DNA from: CAYSLZ01 sp964547295
GTDB taxonomy: Bacteria > Patescibacteriota > Microgenomatia > UBA12405 > JAHJSD01
Direction of reading: 5' to 3'
Length of the DNA stretch: 7,206 nucleotides
Assembly: GCA_964547295.1 (NCBI GenBank)
Contig: CAZJMH010000028.1
Span: 1-7,206 of the forward strand
Both the position numbers and the translations under genes were made by a program. Shown in pieces: positions 1 to 5,306 of this stretch. Every line of letters starts with the position of its first letter. Positions within the stretch are counted from its first letter, which is position 1. The notes beneath the pieces are model-generated. The model was given only the letters and a program-made list of their open reading frames with translations. It made no database searches and was not told the origin of the DNA.

Positions 1-21
1 AATTATTTTAATTTTCTTCAT
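1..21 (-). CDS. Possible 5' end of a following gene (partial)
   Basis: An ATG one base after the pyruvate kinase stop codon opens a frame reading MKKIKII that stays open to the window edge. The Lys/Ile-rich start is typical of bacterial N-termini in AT-rich genomes, and the near-contact with the previous stop would suit translational coupling. No Shine-Dalgarno sequence is visible in the end of the upstream gene. Only seven codons can be seen, so neither function nor reality can be established from this window. Confidence 0.3.
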
Positions 22-22
22 T

Positions 23-1162
23 TTAGGCCATAATTATTCGAATATTATTAGTGGCGCCTTTGACACCAATATTATCCCCGGAGACAATGATCAGTTTGTC
101 ACCAGATTTTACTTCTCCTTCTTGATGAAGGATATCAATTGCCCGGCTAATTGTTTCTTTAGCTGTTTCTTCTCTGCCAAAGTCTATTTTAAAAGAAAGA
201 ATATTATAGCCCAAAAGCATTTTGTCCATTACCGCTTCCGTATCTGTGAAGGCAAATATCGGTAGTTTTGGCCTAAAAGAAGAGAGAGAAAAAGCAGTTT
301 GACCGGATTTAGTAAAAACTAAGTAGCCAACCGGCTGGTCGTCTTTTTTAATAAAATCAACCATTTTGGCTGCCAACCTAACTATTGTTTCATCGTTAAG
401 TGGAAAACGTTCTTCTTTACCGAACAAAAGCGGCGGCAATAAGTCTTCTTCTTCTGTAGCCTGAATAATCTTAGCCATCATTTTAACTGTTTCTACTGGA
501 TAGTCTCCAATCGCTGTTTCACCAGAAAGCATCAAACAATCAGCTCCTTCATAAACAGCATTGGCAACATCAGTAATTTCAGCCCGAGTCGGCTTTAAAT
601 TTTTAGTCATTGACTCTAACATTTCAGTAGCAACAATCACCGGCTTGGCTTTGCTTCGGCATTTGAAAATTAATTTTTTTTGTAAACCAGGCAGTTTTTC
701 AAAACCAGCCTCAACTGCCAAATCACCCCTAGCAATCATTACCCCGTCGCTGGCCTTAATTATTCCGTCAATATTATTAATTGCCTCTGGACCTTCTATT
801 TTAGAGATAATGCCGATCCTTTCATTGATGCCTTTAATTAAGCTTCGCAAGTTTTCAACATCCTGCCTATTTCTAACATGAGATAGGGCCAAGTAATTAA
901 TCCGGTCGCTAAGTGATTTAATCAAGTCAACTTTTTCATCGTCTAAATCCGGGCTGGGCAAATCGATGATAATTGCAATTGGCCTGTCAATTTTTTCATC
1001 AACTTTGATTATTAAATCTACAGTTTCCTTATGCCAATCGAGCGTGTTGTGTTTAGTGTTTAAACGGGCTAAATTAACTCCATTGCTGAAAATTTCAGTT
1101 AAAATTTTCTCGTCTTTTGTTGCCGGCCCAACAGTAGCAATAATTTTGGTTTTCTTATCCAT
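23..1162 (-). CDS. pyk: Pyruvate kinase lacking the B domain
   Basis: The enzyme family transfers phosphate from phosphoenolpyruvate to ADP at the end of glycolysis, in the cytoplasm. The 379-residue product starts with TKIIATVGPA (5-14), then RLN at 33-35. The A-domain core is intact: SKIE at 120-123 (catalytic Lys121, metal ligand Glu123), ARGDL at 144-148 (Asp147), ATEMLESM at 178-185 (Thr179), PTRAE at 191-195 and LSGETA at 212-217. The regulatory-type C domain (about 240-379) is present, with FTKSGQTA and a terminal GATNNI. Usual length is about 470 residues. The shortfall is a clean loss of the B domain: the strand ending IIID (64-67) runs straight into DDEKVDLIKSL (74-84), which normally follows that domain. 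The TKGPE stretch after the Asp reads LPSPD, and the usual Ser of RLNFSH is Lys37. The frame is uninterrupted, so this is not a frameshift. Family membership is certain; activity is not. No SD precedes the ATG. Confidence 0.93.
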   Translation of the reverse strand: MDKKTKIIATVGPATKDEKILTEIFSNGVNLARLNTKHNTLDWHKETVDLIIKVDEKIDRPIAIIIDLPSPDLDDEKVDLIKSLSDRINYLALSHVRNRQDVENLRSLIKGINERIGIISKIEGPEAINNIDGIIKASDGVMIARGDLAVEAGFEKLPGLQKKLIFKCRSKAKPVIVATEMLESMTKNLKPTRAEITDVANAVYEGADCLMLSGETAIGDYPVETVKMMAKIIQATEEEDLLPPLLFGKEERFPLNDETIVRLAAKMVDFIKKDDQPVGYLVFTKSGQTAFSLSSFRPKLPIFAFTDTEAVMDKMLLGYNILSFKIDFGREETAKETISRAIDILHQEGEVKSGDKLIIVSGDNIGVKGATNNIRIIMA

Positions 1163-1168
1163 TTACTT

Positions 1169-1198
1169 AGGATAACATAATTAAATTAATTTCAACAA
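1169..1198 (-). promoter_or_regulatory. Candidate extended -10 promoter of the pyruvate kinase gene
   Basis: An extended -10 motif, TGT followed by TATCCT (hexamer at 1169-1174), ends six bases before the ATG at 1162. A weak -35-like TTGTTG (1193-1198) lies 18 bp upstream. Initiation at the usual distance would fall at or next to the ATG and give a leaderless message, which agrees with the lack of an SD. The hexamers are imperfect, so this is the weakest of the three promoters of this kind in the window. Confidence 0.35.
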
Positions 1199-1216
1199 CT
1201 CCGACGGAGTTTGAAA
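1190..1216 (-). terminator. Intergenic hairpin, likely terminator of the methyltransferase gene
   Basis: A 6-bp perfect stem (AACTCC and GGAGTT around a GAC/GTC loop) is extended by TTTCA paired with TGAAA across a two-base bulge. It lies 13 bases after the methyltransferase stop. Downstream on the minus strand the sequence is T-rich but has no uninterrupted T run, so factor-independent termination is plausible rather than clear. The hairpin also overlaps the possible -35 of the pyruvate kinase gene. Confidence 0.45.
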
Positions 1217-1229
1217 AAGAAAATCCGAA

Positions 1230-2003
1230 TTATTTTTTTCTTGCAGTTGCTACAACAAATTCTGCTTTATCGTTATCTTTTAATTGTCTAACCGCCGGTT
1301 CAGTAGTCAATATAGTAAATAACCGGGCTGCTTTTCTAGCTAAATCCTCAGGAATTATTTCCAAGCGTTTAACAGAAGGCAGAAGAAGGGAAAAATAAAC
1401 CGCTCTCATTGGTTTACTAAAAACACGTTGACCAAACAAACTTATATCATGAAGCTTGTTTTTTTTAAGAGCGCTTGTCAATTCTGTCGAACTCATTTCA
1501 GCCAAATGAAAAGGATTAAAAGTCTTCTCATGATTTCGATAACTTTGTGCTTGTAAAGTTATTCTTTCAGGAGTAGAGGCAATTAAAAGGCCTTGATTAG
1601 CGATTACCCTAGAAAACTCTGAAACAATTTCTTCCGGGAGAGATACGTGCTCTAAAGTTTCAAAAGAAACCACCACATCACAAACTTCATTTTTAAAAGG
1701 CAGTTTTCTGGCATCAGCCTGAACAATTAAATTGCCGCCATTTCTTTTAGCGGCATATTGACAAGCTTCAAAATCAATATCAACGCCAATAATCTCTGTT
1801 TCTGCTCTATTTAAGAAATCAATACCGTATCCAGTGCCACAAGCACAATCAATAATAATGGCTTCTTGATTATCTAAGCCCTCTGAAGAAATAAGCTGGC
1901 GAGCAAATCTGTATCTTTCCTGATGCTCTTCTATCAGCCAAGAATGGTGGCCCATATCAGGGTCTATTCGCTCACCCTTTGAAGTTAAACTTTCCAAAGT
2001 CAT
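1230..2003 (-). CDS. Class I SAM-dependent methyltransferase (Methyltransf_11 type)
   Basis: A 257-residue soluble protein with the Rossmann-type AdoMet fold. Motif I is IIDCACGTGYG at 50-60, the acidic residue ending the second strand is in GVDID (73-77, Asp75), the adenine-side acidic residue is in QADARKLPF (95-103), and FETLEHV (114-120) is the post-motif typical of the UbiE/Methyltransf_11 group. The N-terminal LTSKGERIDPDM followed by EEHQERYRFA is a pattern I know from methyltransferases associated with surface polysaccharide or glycan synthesis, but the substrate cannot be read from this sequence. There is no signal peptide or membrane segment. The frame extends upstream to a TTG at 2021; the ATG at 2003 is preferred because a good promoter ends five bases before it and its hexamers overlap the upstream codons. 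The next gene down is pyruvate kinase, with a hairpin between. Confidence 0.85.
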   Translation of the reverse strand: MTLESLTSKGERIDPDMGHHSWLIEEHQERYRFARQLISSEGLDNQEAIIIDCACGTGYGIDFLNRAETEIIGVDIDFEACQYAAKRNGGNLIVQADARKLPFKNEVCDVVVSFETLEHVSLPEEIVSEFSRVIANQGLLIASTPERITLQAQSYRNHEKTFNPFHLAEMSSTELTSALKKNKLHDISLFGQRVFSKPMRAVYFSLLLPSVKRLEIIPEDLARKAARLFTILTTEPAVRQLKDNDKAEFVVATARKK

Positions 2004-2008
2004 AAGCG

Positions 2009-2037
2009 ATAATACCACCAACTATAGGATAAATCAA
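2009..2037 (-). promoter_or_regulatory. Promoter of the methyltransferase gene, leaderless type
   Basis: The minus strand shows TTGATT (2032-2037), a 17-bp spacer and TATTAT (2009-2014), with TG one base before the -10 giving an extended -10. The -10 ends five bases before the ATG at 2003, so the transcript should begin at or within a base or two of that codon. No SD in the usual window supports a leadered start, and a TTG start at 2021 would lie inside the promoter. Confidence 0.55.
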
Positions 2038-2057
2038 TAAAATTATTTCAATAACTT

Positions 2058-2549
2058 TTACTCAATATTATCAATCAACCAATTACCATCGACTTTAGAC
2101 AGCTCAAAATTTCTAATTACATTTTCTCCAGAGTATTTGAAAGTTACCTCTACATCTGCAAAGCCGTTATCAATATCATCTGTAAAACTAATATCACTTA
2201 TCTCATAACCTTGGTCAGGAATGTCTTGAACACCAACAAACATACCTAAATCACCAGATGTCGGCTCTTCACCAACTTGCACTTTTGCTTCCTCAGATAA
2301 CAAAGAAACTGCTATATCCAAAGCTTGCTGGTCAGATTCCGGCGGTGCAGTTTCAATAAAGTTAAATAAAAACAACTCGACCACATTTTCTGGATTTTCA
2401 TCTCCAACATTTTTTTCTATAGTTATTTCTTGAGACCCAGGTTGTGGCAAGACAACCTCAGGTTGGTTACCTCCTATAAAATAAATAACTCCACCAGCAA
2501 TAAAAATTACTAAGATTAAAATTGCTATTAAAGTGTTTTTACTTATCAT
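2058..2549 (-). CDS. Membrane-anchored protein with an NTF2-like-looking outer domain
   Basis: A 163-residue protein. Residues about 6-25 form one hydrophobic helix after a short MISKN start, followed by a Pro/Gln linker and an acidic domain, so it is probably anchored with the bulk outside the membrane. The outer part has NPENVVELFLFNFI near 53-66, a middle with a LLSEEAK element, and a C-terminal strand pattern ADVEVTFKYSGE then FELSKVDGNWLIDNIE. The closing 'strand, DGNWLID' is characteristic of NTF2-like and DUF4878/DUF3828-type lipoprotein domains, so that fold is a reasonable guess; no catalytic residues are evident. No Cys lipobox is present. The SD (GGAGGTGATT, seven bases before the ATG) is excellent. 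It follows the 164-residue gene after 97 bases and is probably read with it, since I find no good promoter in that gap. The specific function is unknown. Confidence 0.75.
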   Translation of the reverse strand: MISKNTLIAILILVIFIAGGVIYFIGGNQPEVVLPQPGSQEITIEKNVGDENPENVVELFLFNFIETAPPESDQQALDIAVSLLSEEAKVQVGEEPTSGDLGMFVGVQDIPDQGYEISDISFTDDIDNGFADVEVTFKYSGENVIRNFELSKVDGNWLIDNIE

Positions 2550-2586
2550 TTAATCACCTCCCTCTAAACTTATATCTGTCCACAAT

Positions 2587-2608
2587 CCTTAATATTTTAA
2601 AATTAAGG
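2587..2608 (-). repeat. AT-rich inverted repeat between two anchored-protein genes
   Basis: CCTTAAT (2587-2593) and ATTAAGG (2602-2608) form a 7-bp perfect stem around an eight-base AT loop that can itself pair. It lies in the 97-base gap ahead of the SD at 2549. No T run follows on the minus strand, so a terminator is not supported. An RNA-processing or mRNA-stability element within the operon is possible but untested. An 8-bp palindrome, AACCGGTT, lies nearby at 2624-2631. Confidence 0.3.
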
Positions 2609-2646
2609 AAGATATAATGGGCAAACCGGTTGACTCTTGCTCTTAT

Positions 2647-3141
2647 TTATCGATTAATATTTGAAAGTCCAGTTTCCACCTGGTTCAAAGCTTCAATAAG
2701 TTGATCCTGTGCTTCTATATCATCCGCCCTATACATTGCCTCATTTAATGCTTCTCGAGCACGAATAAGTATTTCTTCAAATTCTGGTCTATAGCTAGAA
2801 GTATCAACACCTGATACGCCAACAGCAGCTAAAAGATATTCCAAATTTTCTTGGTCTTTTTTTAGTTCTTTAGCTAAAGCCGCTATATCCCCTGAGGGTC
2901 GGCCCCGTCCTCTTTCACTTATATCATTATATCGCTCAACTTCCCTAACCACTTGTTCCATTTTCGCAAGACCTTCATTCATTTTTTCCTCACCAACAGC
3001 AGGAATAGGCAATTCAGTAGGCCTGCCTCTAGCTCCACTTCTAGTATCTTGACTATTACTAATAGCTGTCATAACTCCACCAATGGCGACTAAAATTGTA
3101 ATTAGAATAGCAATAGCAAAAGGAGAAAGTTTTTTAGTCAT
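2647..3141 (-). CDS. Membrane-anchored protein with a helical outer domain, unknown function
   Basis: A 164-residue protein that I do not recognise. MTKKLSPF precedes a hydrophobic helix (about 7-27), then a Ser/Arg/Gly/Pro linker and a largely helical, heptad-like region: KMNEGLAKMEQVVREVERY, then DIAALAKELKKDQENLEYLL, then a C-terminal EEILIRAREALNEAMYRA element and a final amphipathic helix. This suggests a short coiled coil or helical bundle held outside the membrane. RGRP occurs twice, once in the linker and once between helices. There are no cysteines and no enzymatic motifs. The SD (AAGGAGGTGAT, complementary to the 16S rRNA tail) is very strong, although its 12-base spacing to the ATG is slightly long. 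It starts 24 bases after the stop of the acidic secreted protein, and the SD fills that gap, so the two are almost certainly cotranscribed and may act together. Confidence 0.75.
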   Translation of the reverse strand: MTKKLSPFAIAILITILVAIGGVMTAISNSQDTRSGARGRPTELPIPAVGEEKMNEGLAKMEQVVREVERYNDISERGRGRPSGDIAALAKELKKDQENLEYLLAAVGVSGVDTSSYRPEFEEILIRAREALNEAMYRADDIEAQDQLIEALNQVETGLSNINR

Positions 3142-3165
3142 TAAATTGTATCACCTCCTTTAAAT

Positions 3166-4101
3166 TTAAAAAGAAATAATATTAAGTAATCTATCAATTA
3201 AAGAAGCCTCTTCGCTCAACCCAATTTGGACATCCCCGCTCTGATCATTTAACTCAAGGCGCTGAGTTACGTTCCAGGGGATAATACCTAAAACTCTTTT
3301 TTTAACTTTAACCTTAGAACGGTAAACTAATTGATTCTCTTCATTTTCAATAATCTCCACACTATCTTCTATTAATTCTGTTTCTAAATCCTGCTCCTGC
3401 TCCTGGTCTTGGTCTTCCGGTTCTTCACCCCCTACAACCTCACTTGGCGTTACTGTTGGACTAATCAAGTCTTCCTCATCCTCCGCGCCTTCCCCCTCAA
3501 CCACTTCTTCCATTTTACCTTTGGCTAACATCACTCTAATCGCCTCATCTGGGAAATGTTTTAAATAATGGGTAATTCCAGAGGGAGTAATAAAACTAAC
3601 CTGACCGGTTTCCTGATCTAAATAAAACTTGGCTCCAGTTTTAACCCTAACACCATTATAACTAATTAATAAAGAGTCATCTTCTGACTCAAATTCAAAT
3701 TCTTCATCCTCTTCCTCGTCTTCATCCTCCTCCTCGTCTTCCACTTCTTTATCTTCTTCATCGGCTTCCTCATCATCTAAATCCAACTCTTCAGCCTTCT
3801 CTTCAACTTCAACATTAACTTCACCATCTATTGACTCAACTTTAATTTTTTTATTGCCACCTACAGGCACTCTTCTGATTAAATTTTTCTCTTTTTGAGG
3901 TATTTCTTGTCTACCAACTGCTTCACCAGGGATATTATCTTTTCCTTTATCCCCTCTACCCAAAACTGTTTTATAAATTTCGATATCACCCCAACTATTT
4001 CTTCTTACCGTTAATGCATCAACAGGAACAACAACAAAAAATGATATAAAAACAAATAAAGAAGCAATTAAGACTGTAGCTTTAGCTGAAATATTTTTCA
4101 T
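3166..4101 (-). CDS. Secreted highly acidic protein with a PepSY-like C-terminal module
   Basis: A 311-residue protein. Residues 1-29 form a signal peptide (Lys near the start, long hydrophobic core, VDA before the likely cut at 29/30). A segment with WGDIEIYKTVLGRG follows, then a Lys/Val stretch. Residues about 100-142 are almost entirely Glu/Asp. A small domain at 144-197 contains NGVRVKTGAKFYLDQETGQ and ITPSGITHYLKHFPDEAIRVML. A Glu/Gln/Pro linker with DQDQEQEQD leads to a C-terminal module (256-311) with KVKVKKRVLGIIPWNVTQ, a turn DQSGDV and a Leu/Ile-rich tail. The 'TP.G...FPDEA...ML' block followed by the 'K..LGIIPW...D..SGDV' block resembles paired modules I recall from hypothetical exported proteins of Patescibacteria; the second half is PepSY-like. 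This rests on memory. An acidic, possibly calcium-binding surface protein is an inference. The SD (AGAAGG, about ten bases from the ATG) and the promoter are good. Confidence 0.8.
   Translation of the reverse strand: MKNISAKATVLIASLFVFISFFVVVPVDALTVRRNSWGDIEIYKTVLGRGDKGKDNIPGEAVGRQEIPQKEKNLIRRVPVGGNKKIKVESIDGEVNVEVEEKAEELDLDDEEADEEDKEVEDEEEDEDEEEDEEFEFESEDDSLLISYNGVRVKTGAKFYLDQETGQVSFITPSGITHYLKHFPDEAIRVMLAKGKMEEVVEGEGAEDEEDLISPTVTPSEVVGGEEPEDQDQEQEQDLETELIEDSVEIIENEENQLVYRSKVKVKKRVLGIIPWNVTQRLELNDQSGDVQIGLSEEASLIDRLLNIISF
3676..3801 (-). repeat. Purine-strand-biased low-complexity tract encoding Glu/Asp
   Basis: About 125 bases encode residues 101-142 of the acidic secreted protein. The coding strand is almost pure GAA/GAG/GAT/GAC, and the plus strand is correspondingly rich in tcc/ttc/tcg/tca triplets. 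No exact unit is repeated in register, so this is codon-level low complexity rather than a clean minisatellite. Such tracts are prone to slippage, so length variation between close relatives would be expected. Confidence 0.6.
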
Positions 4102-4123
4102 AATTTTTTTCCTTCTAAATGTA

Positions 4124-4153
4124 ATTTTAGATTAATTAAAAGCTAATTGTCAA
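4124..4153 (-). promoter_or_regulatory. Promoter of the acidic-protein operon
   Basis: A consensus -35 TTGACA (4148-4153) is separated by 18 bp from TAAAAT (4124-4129) on the minus strand. Initiation about seven bases further on, near 4117, gives a leader of roughly 16-18 bases that just contains the SD AGAAGG ahead of the ATG at 4101. This is the likely promoter for the genes at 4101-3166, 3141-2647 and 2549-2058. Confidence 0.7.
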
Positions 4154-4189
4154 GTTATTAAAACTAAACTGAGCTGCCAGACAAGACAC
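4136..4189 (-). CDS. Tiny GTG-initiated ORF with a perfect SD (17 codons), speculative
   Basis: AAGGAGG (4200-4206) lies ten bases before a GTG that opens MSCLAAQFSFNNLTISF and stops at 4136. The SD is as good as those of the real genes nearby. The ORF lacks a distinctive composition and its end overlaps the -35 box of the acidic-protein promoter, which argues against it. It could instead be the remnant of a decayed gene. Confidence 0.15.
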   Translation of the reverse strand: MSCLAAQFSFNNLTISF

Positions 4190-4194
4190 TTAAT

Positions 4195-4221
4195 TTATCC
4201 CTCCTTATCTTTTCGAGCCAT
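4195..4221 (-). CDS. Tiny ORF MARKDKEG with a strong SD, possible leader peptide
   Basis: AAGGGAGTG (SD core at 4229-4235) lies seven bases before an ATG opening the eight-codon frame MARKDKEG, which ends in TAA. A -10-like TACAAT occurs at 4248-4253, but no convincing -35 is paired with it. The arrangement looks like a genuine translation start with almost no product. It may be a leader peptide, the start of a truncated gene, or chance in a purine-rich gap. Confidence 0.25.
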   Translation of the reverse strand: MARKDKEG

Positions 4222-4254
4222 AATTTCACTCCCTTTTTATGAAAATTATTGTAT

Positions 4255-4277
4255 TTAACTAAAATTTAGTAAGTTAA
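4255..4277 (-). repeat. AT-rich palindrome spanning the stop codon
   Basis: TTAACT (4255-4260) pairs with AGTTAA (4272-4277), and inside it ACTAAA (4258-4263) pairs with TTTAGT (4265-4270). The dyad covers the TAA of the Gly/Ser-rich protein gene at 4266-4268. No T run follows, so it is not a standard terminator. It may be chance in AT-rich DNA. Confidence 0.25.
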
Positions 4278-4802
4278 GGTTACTGACTCGGATGCAGAAA
4301 AACCAGCCGCACTACCACTAACAATTATGGGAATTGTTTTTGTCTTTTGATTGACAGTTCCGGAAAATTCCGCTTTTGCTGGTATGGGGACAAAAAAAGG
4401 AGAACAACTGCCAAAAATCTTTCCGCTTACCAGTCCTTTTTCTCCTCCAGCATAGCTACCTTTAACTGTGCCAGTGCAATCACCATTTACACTACCGGAT
4501 ACACTGCCGCCGCTTAAGGGAAAATTCATTAAAATATTAGCACTGTAACCCTTATATGAAACACCTCCAATTGCAATAACCGGAATTTCTTCATCTTCAG
4601 ATTCTAGTCTCTCATCCATTTCAGTTTCTGAACCGGTTAAACACGTCTTTATTGGCAAATCACCGCATTCTTCCAGATAGTAAATATACACAAAGTTGAA
4701 ACCGAAAATTAAACCCAAAATTATAAAAAGAAGTAAAATTAAAGTTATTACCGCTAATCCTGACTGTGAATTGTAGTTAAATTCATCGGACAACTCTTTC
4801 AT
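4266..4802 (-). CDS. Single-pass membrane protein with a Gly/Ser-rich beta-type outer domain
   Basis: A 178-residue protein that I do not recognise. A short polar N-terminus (1-15, ending NSQSG) precedes one long hydrophobic helix (16-40). Two cysteines follow at 46 and 54, then an acidic linker (59-72, ERLESEDEE), then a Gly/Ser/Val-rich region from about 73 with repeated S-G-S-V and G-T-V-K-G steps and cysteines at 109 and 133. The pattern suggests stacked short beta strands exposed outside the cell, with four cysteines able to form two disulphides. The SG before a hydrophobic LAVITLILLL stretch faintly resembles a prepilin of the GspK/PilX kind, although the usual Glu at +5 is Thr20, so this is only a possibility. 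There is no SD. The promoter ends seven bases before the ATG, which supports a leaderless start at 4802. An AT palindrome spans the stop codon. Confidence 0.75.
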   Translation of the reverse strand: MKELSDEFNYNSQSGLAVITLILLLFIILGLIFGFNFVYIYYLEECGDLPIKTCLTGSETEMDERLESEDEEIPVIAIGGVSYKGYSANILMNFPLSGGSVSGSVNGDCTGTVKGSYAGGEKGLVSGKIFGSCSPFFVPIPAKAEFSGTVNQKTKTIPIIVSGSAAGFSASESVTLTY

Positions 4803-4809
4803 TAATTAG

Positions 4810-4838
4810 ATAATCGCAAGACTGATTACAATTGTCAA
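4810..4838 (-). promoter_or_regulatory. Promoter of the Gly/Ser-rich protein gene, leaderless type
   Basis: TTGACA (4833-4838), a 17-bp spacer and GATTAT (4810-4815) on the minus strand form a good sigma-70-type promoter. Exactly seven bases (CTAATTA) separate the -10 from the ATG at 4802, so the transcript should start at the ATG itself or one base before it. This matches the absence of any SD there. The outer base of the adjoining GC-rich hairpin overlaps the -35 box. Confidence 0.6.
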
Positions 4839-4878
4839 TAGTGCCTGCCCCTAAACTCAGGGGCAGGCAAACACTATT
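4837..4878 (-). terminator. GC-rich perfect hairpin after the 123-residue secreted protein gene
   Basis: TGCCTGCCCCT (4842-4852) and AGGGGCAGGCA (4859-4869) form an 11-bp perfect stem with a six-base loop. AATAG (4837-4841) and CTATT (4874-4878) extend it past a four-base bulge. It begins 15 bases after the stop at 4893. No T run follows on either strand, so factor-independent termination is not assured. The stem is far richer in GC than its surroundings, which fits a dispersed intergenic (REP-like) element as well as a terminator. Confidence 0.55.
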
Positions 4879-4892
4879 ACCGCTTAGTTACT

Positions 4893-5264
4893 TCACTTAG
4901 CCCAGCCTTGTCCATTTCCATTTCTTTGTCCCCGGCGGTTACCCAAACCAAGACCAAGTTCCTCCCGTATCTGACTGGCTTCTTCGGTTTTGCCTTCTGA
5001 TGCCAATTGATAGGCCTGAGCAAAACGACTAAAGTTATCTCTATTAATCACTTCGGTTACTCTTCCTTTTCCCTGCATTAATCCTTTCCAGGCATCAAAA
5101 TCTTTCTCCTCAAAAGCCTGTGTCATTGCCTCATGTCTTTCCGGTGTGCAATTAGGACCTTGCCGACTAGGGTCGCCTCGATAGGCATTCACTAATCTCG
5201 GTGCTACTAATGCAGCTCCCATCAAAACTAAAGCAGATAATCCAATTAATAGTTTGTTTTTCAT
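4893..5264 (-). CDS. Small secreted protein, conserved-hypothetical type
   Basis: A 123-residue exported protein. Residues 1-27 are a signal peptide (MKNK, hydrophobic core, VNA before the likely cut at 27/28). The mature part opens YRGDPS and NCTPERHEAMTQAF, followed by DFDAWKGLM, then RVTEVINRDNFSRFAQAY, a predicted helix with EGKTEEASQIREELGLG, and a Gly/Arg/Asn/Gln-rich tail (about 104-123). The 'AF...D..AWK.LM...GRV...I...NF..F..A......GK..EA..IR.ELGLG' pattern resembles small secreted hypothetical proteins I recall from Patescibacteria; no function is known to me. Its helical, charged character recalls small periplasmic chaperone-like proteins, but that is speculation. An in-frame start 13 codons upstream exists; the start at 5264 is chosen because AAAGGAGGTGAAAGA lies directly before it and the signal peptide begins there. 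Confidence 0.8.
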   Translation of the reverse strand: MKNKLLIGLSALVLMGAALVAPRLVNAYRGDPSRQGPNCTPERHEAMTQAFEEKDFDAWKGLMQGKGRVTEVINRDNFSRFAQAYQLASEGKTEEASQIREELGLGLGNRRGQRNGNGQGWAK

Positions 5265-5306
5265 TCTTTCACCTCCTTTCAATCCGTTTTTAACCTTCAA
5301 CAATTA

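Noticed and set aside
561..881. Plus-strand open frame of 106 codons
   Set aside because: It lies antisense inside the strongly conserved pyruvate kinase coding sequence and its translation shows no motif; it is a shadow.
966..1175. Plus-strand open frame of 69 codons
   Set aside because: Antisense to the start of the pyruvate kinase gene, no SD, and a hydrophobic translation typical of a complement-strand artefact.
2004..2021. Longer methyltransferase start at TTG 2021
   Set aside because: These codons lie over the -10 hexamer and spacer of a good promoter; the ATG at 2003 fits both the promoter and the family's N-terminal pattern.
2613..2618. TATAAT on the plus strand
   Set aside because: There is no -35 at the right distance and no plus-strand gene downstream; it is expected by chance in AT-rich DNA.
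2842..3030. Two RGRP motifs suggestive of AT-hook DNA binding
   Set aside because: The protein has an N-terminal membrane anchor with these motifs on the predicted outer side, so DNA binding is unlikely.
3676..3801. Tandem repeat or CRISPR-like array in the acidic tract
   Set aside because: No fixed repeat unit or spacer pattern is present; the regularity comes from GAA/GAG/GAT/GAC codons.
5265..5303. Longer start, 13 codons upstream, for the 123-residue secreted protein
   Set aside because: The extension covers the perfect SD AAAGGAGGTGAAAGA, and the signal peptide begins at the ATG at 5264.
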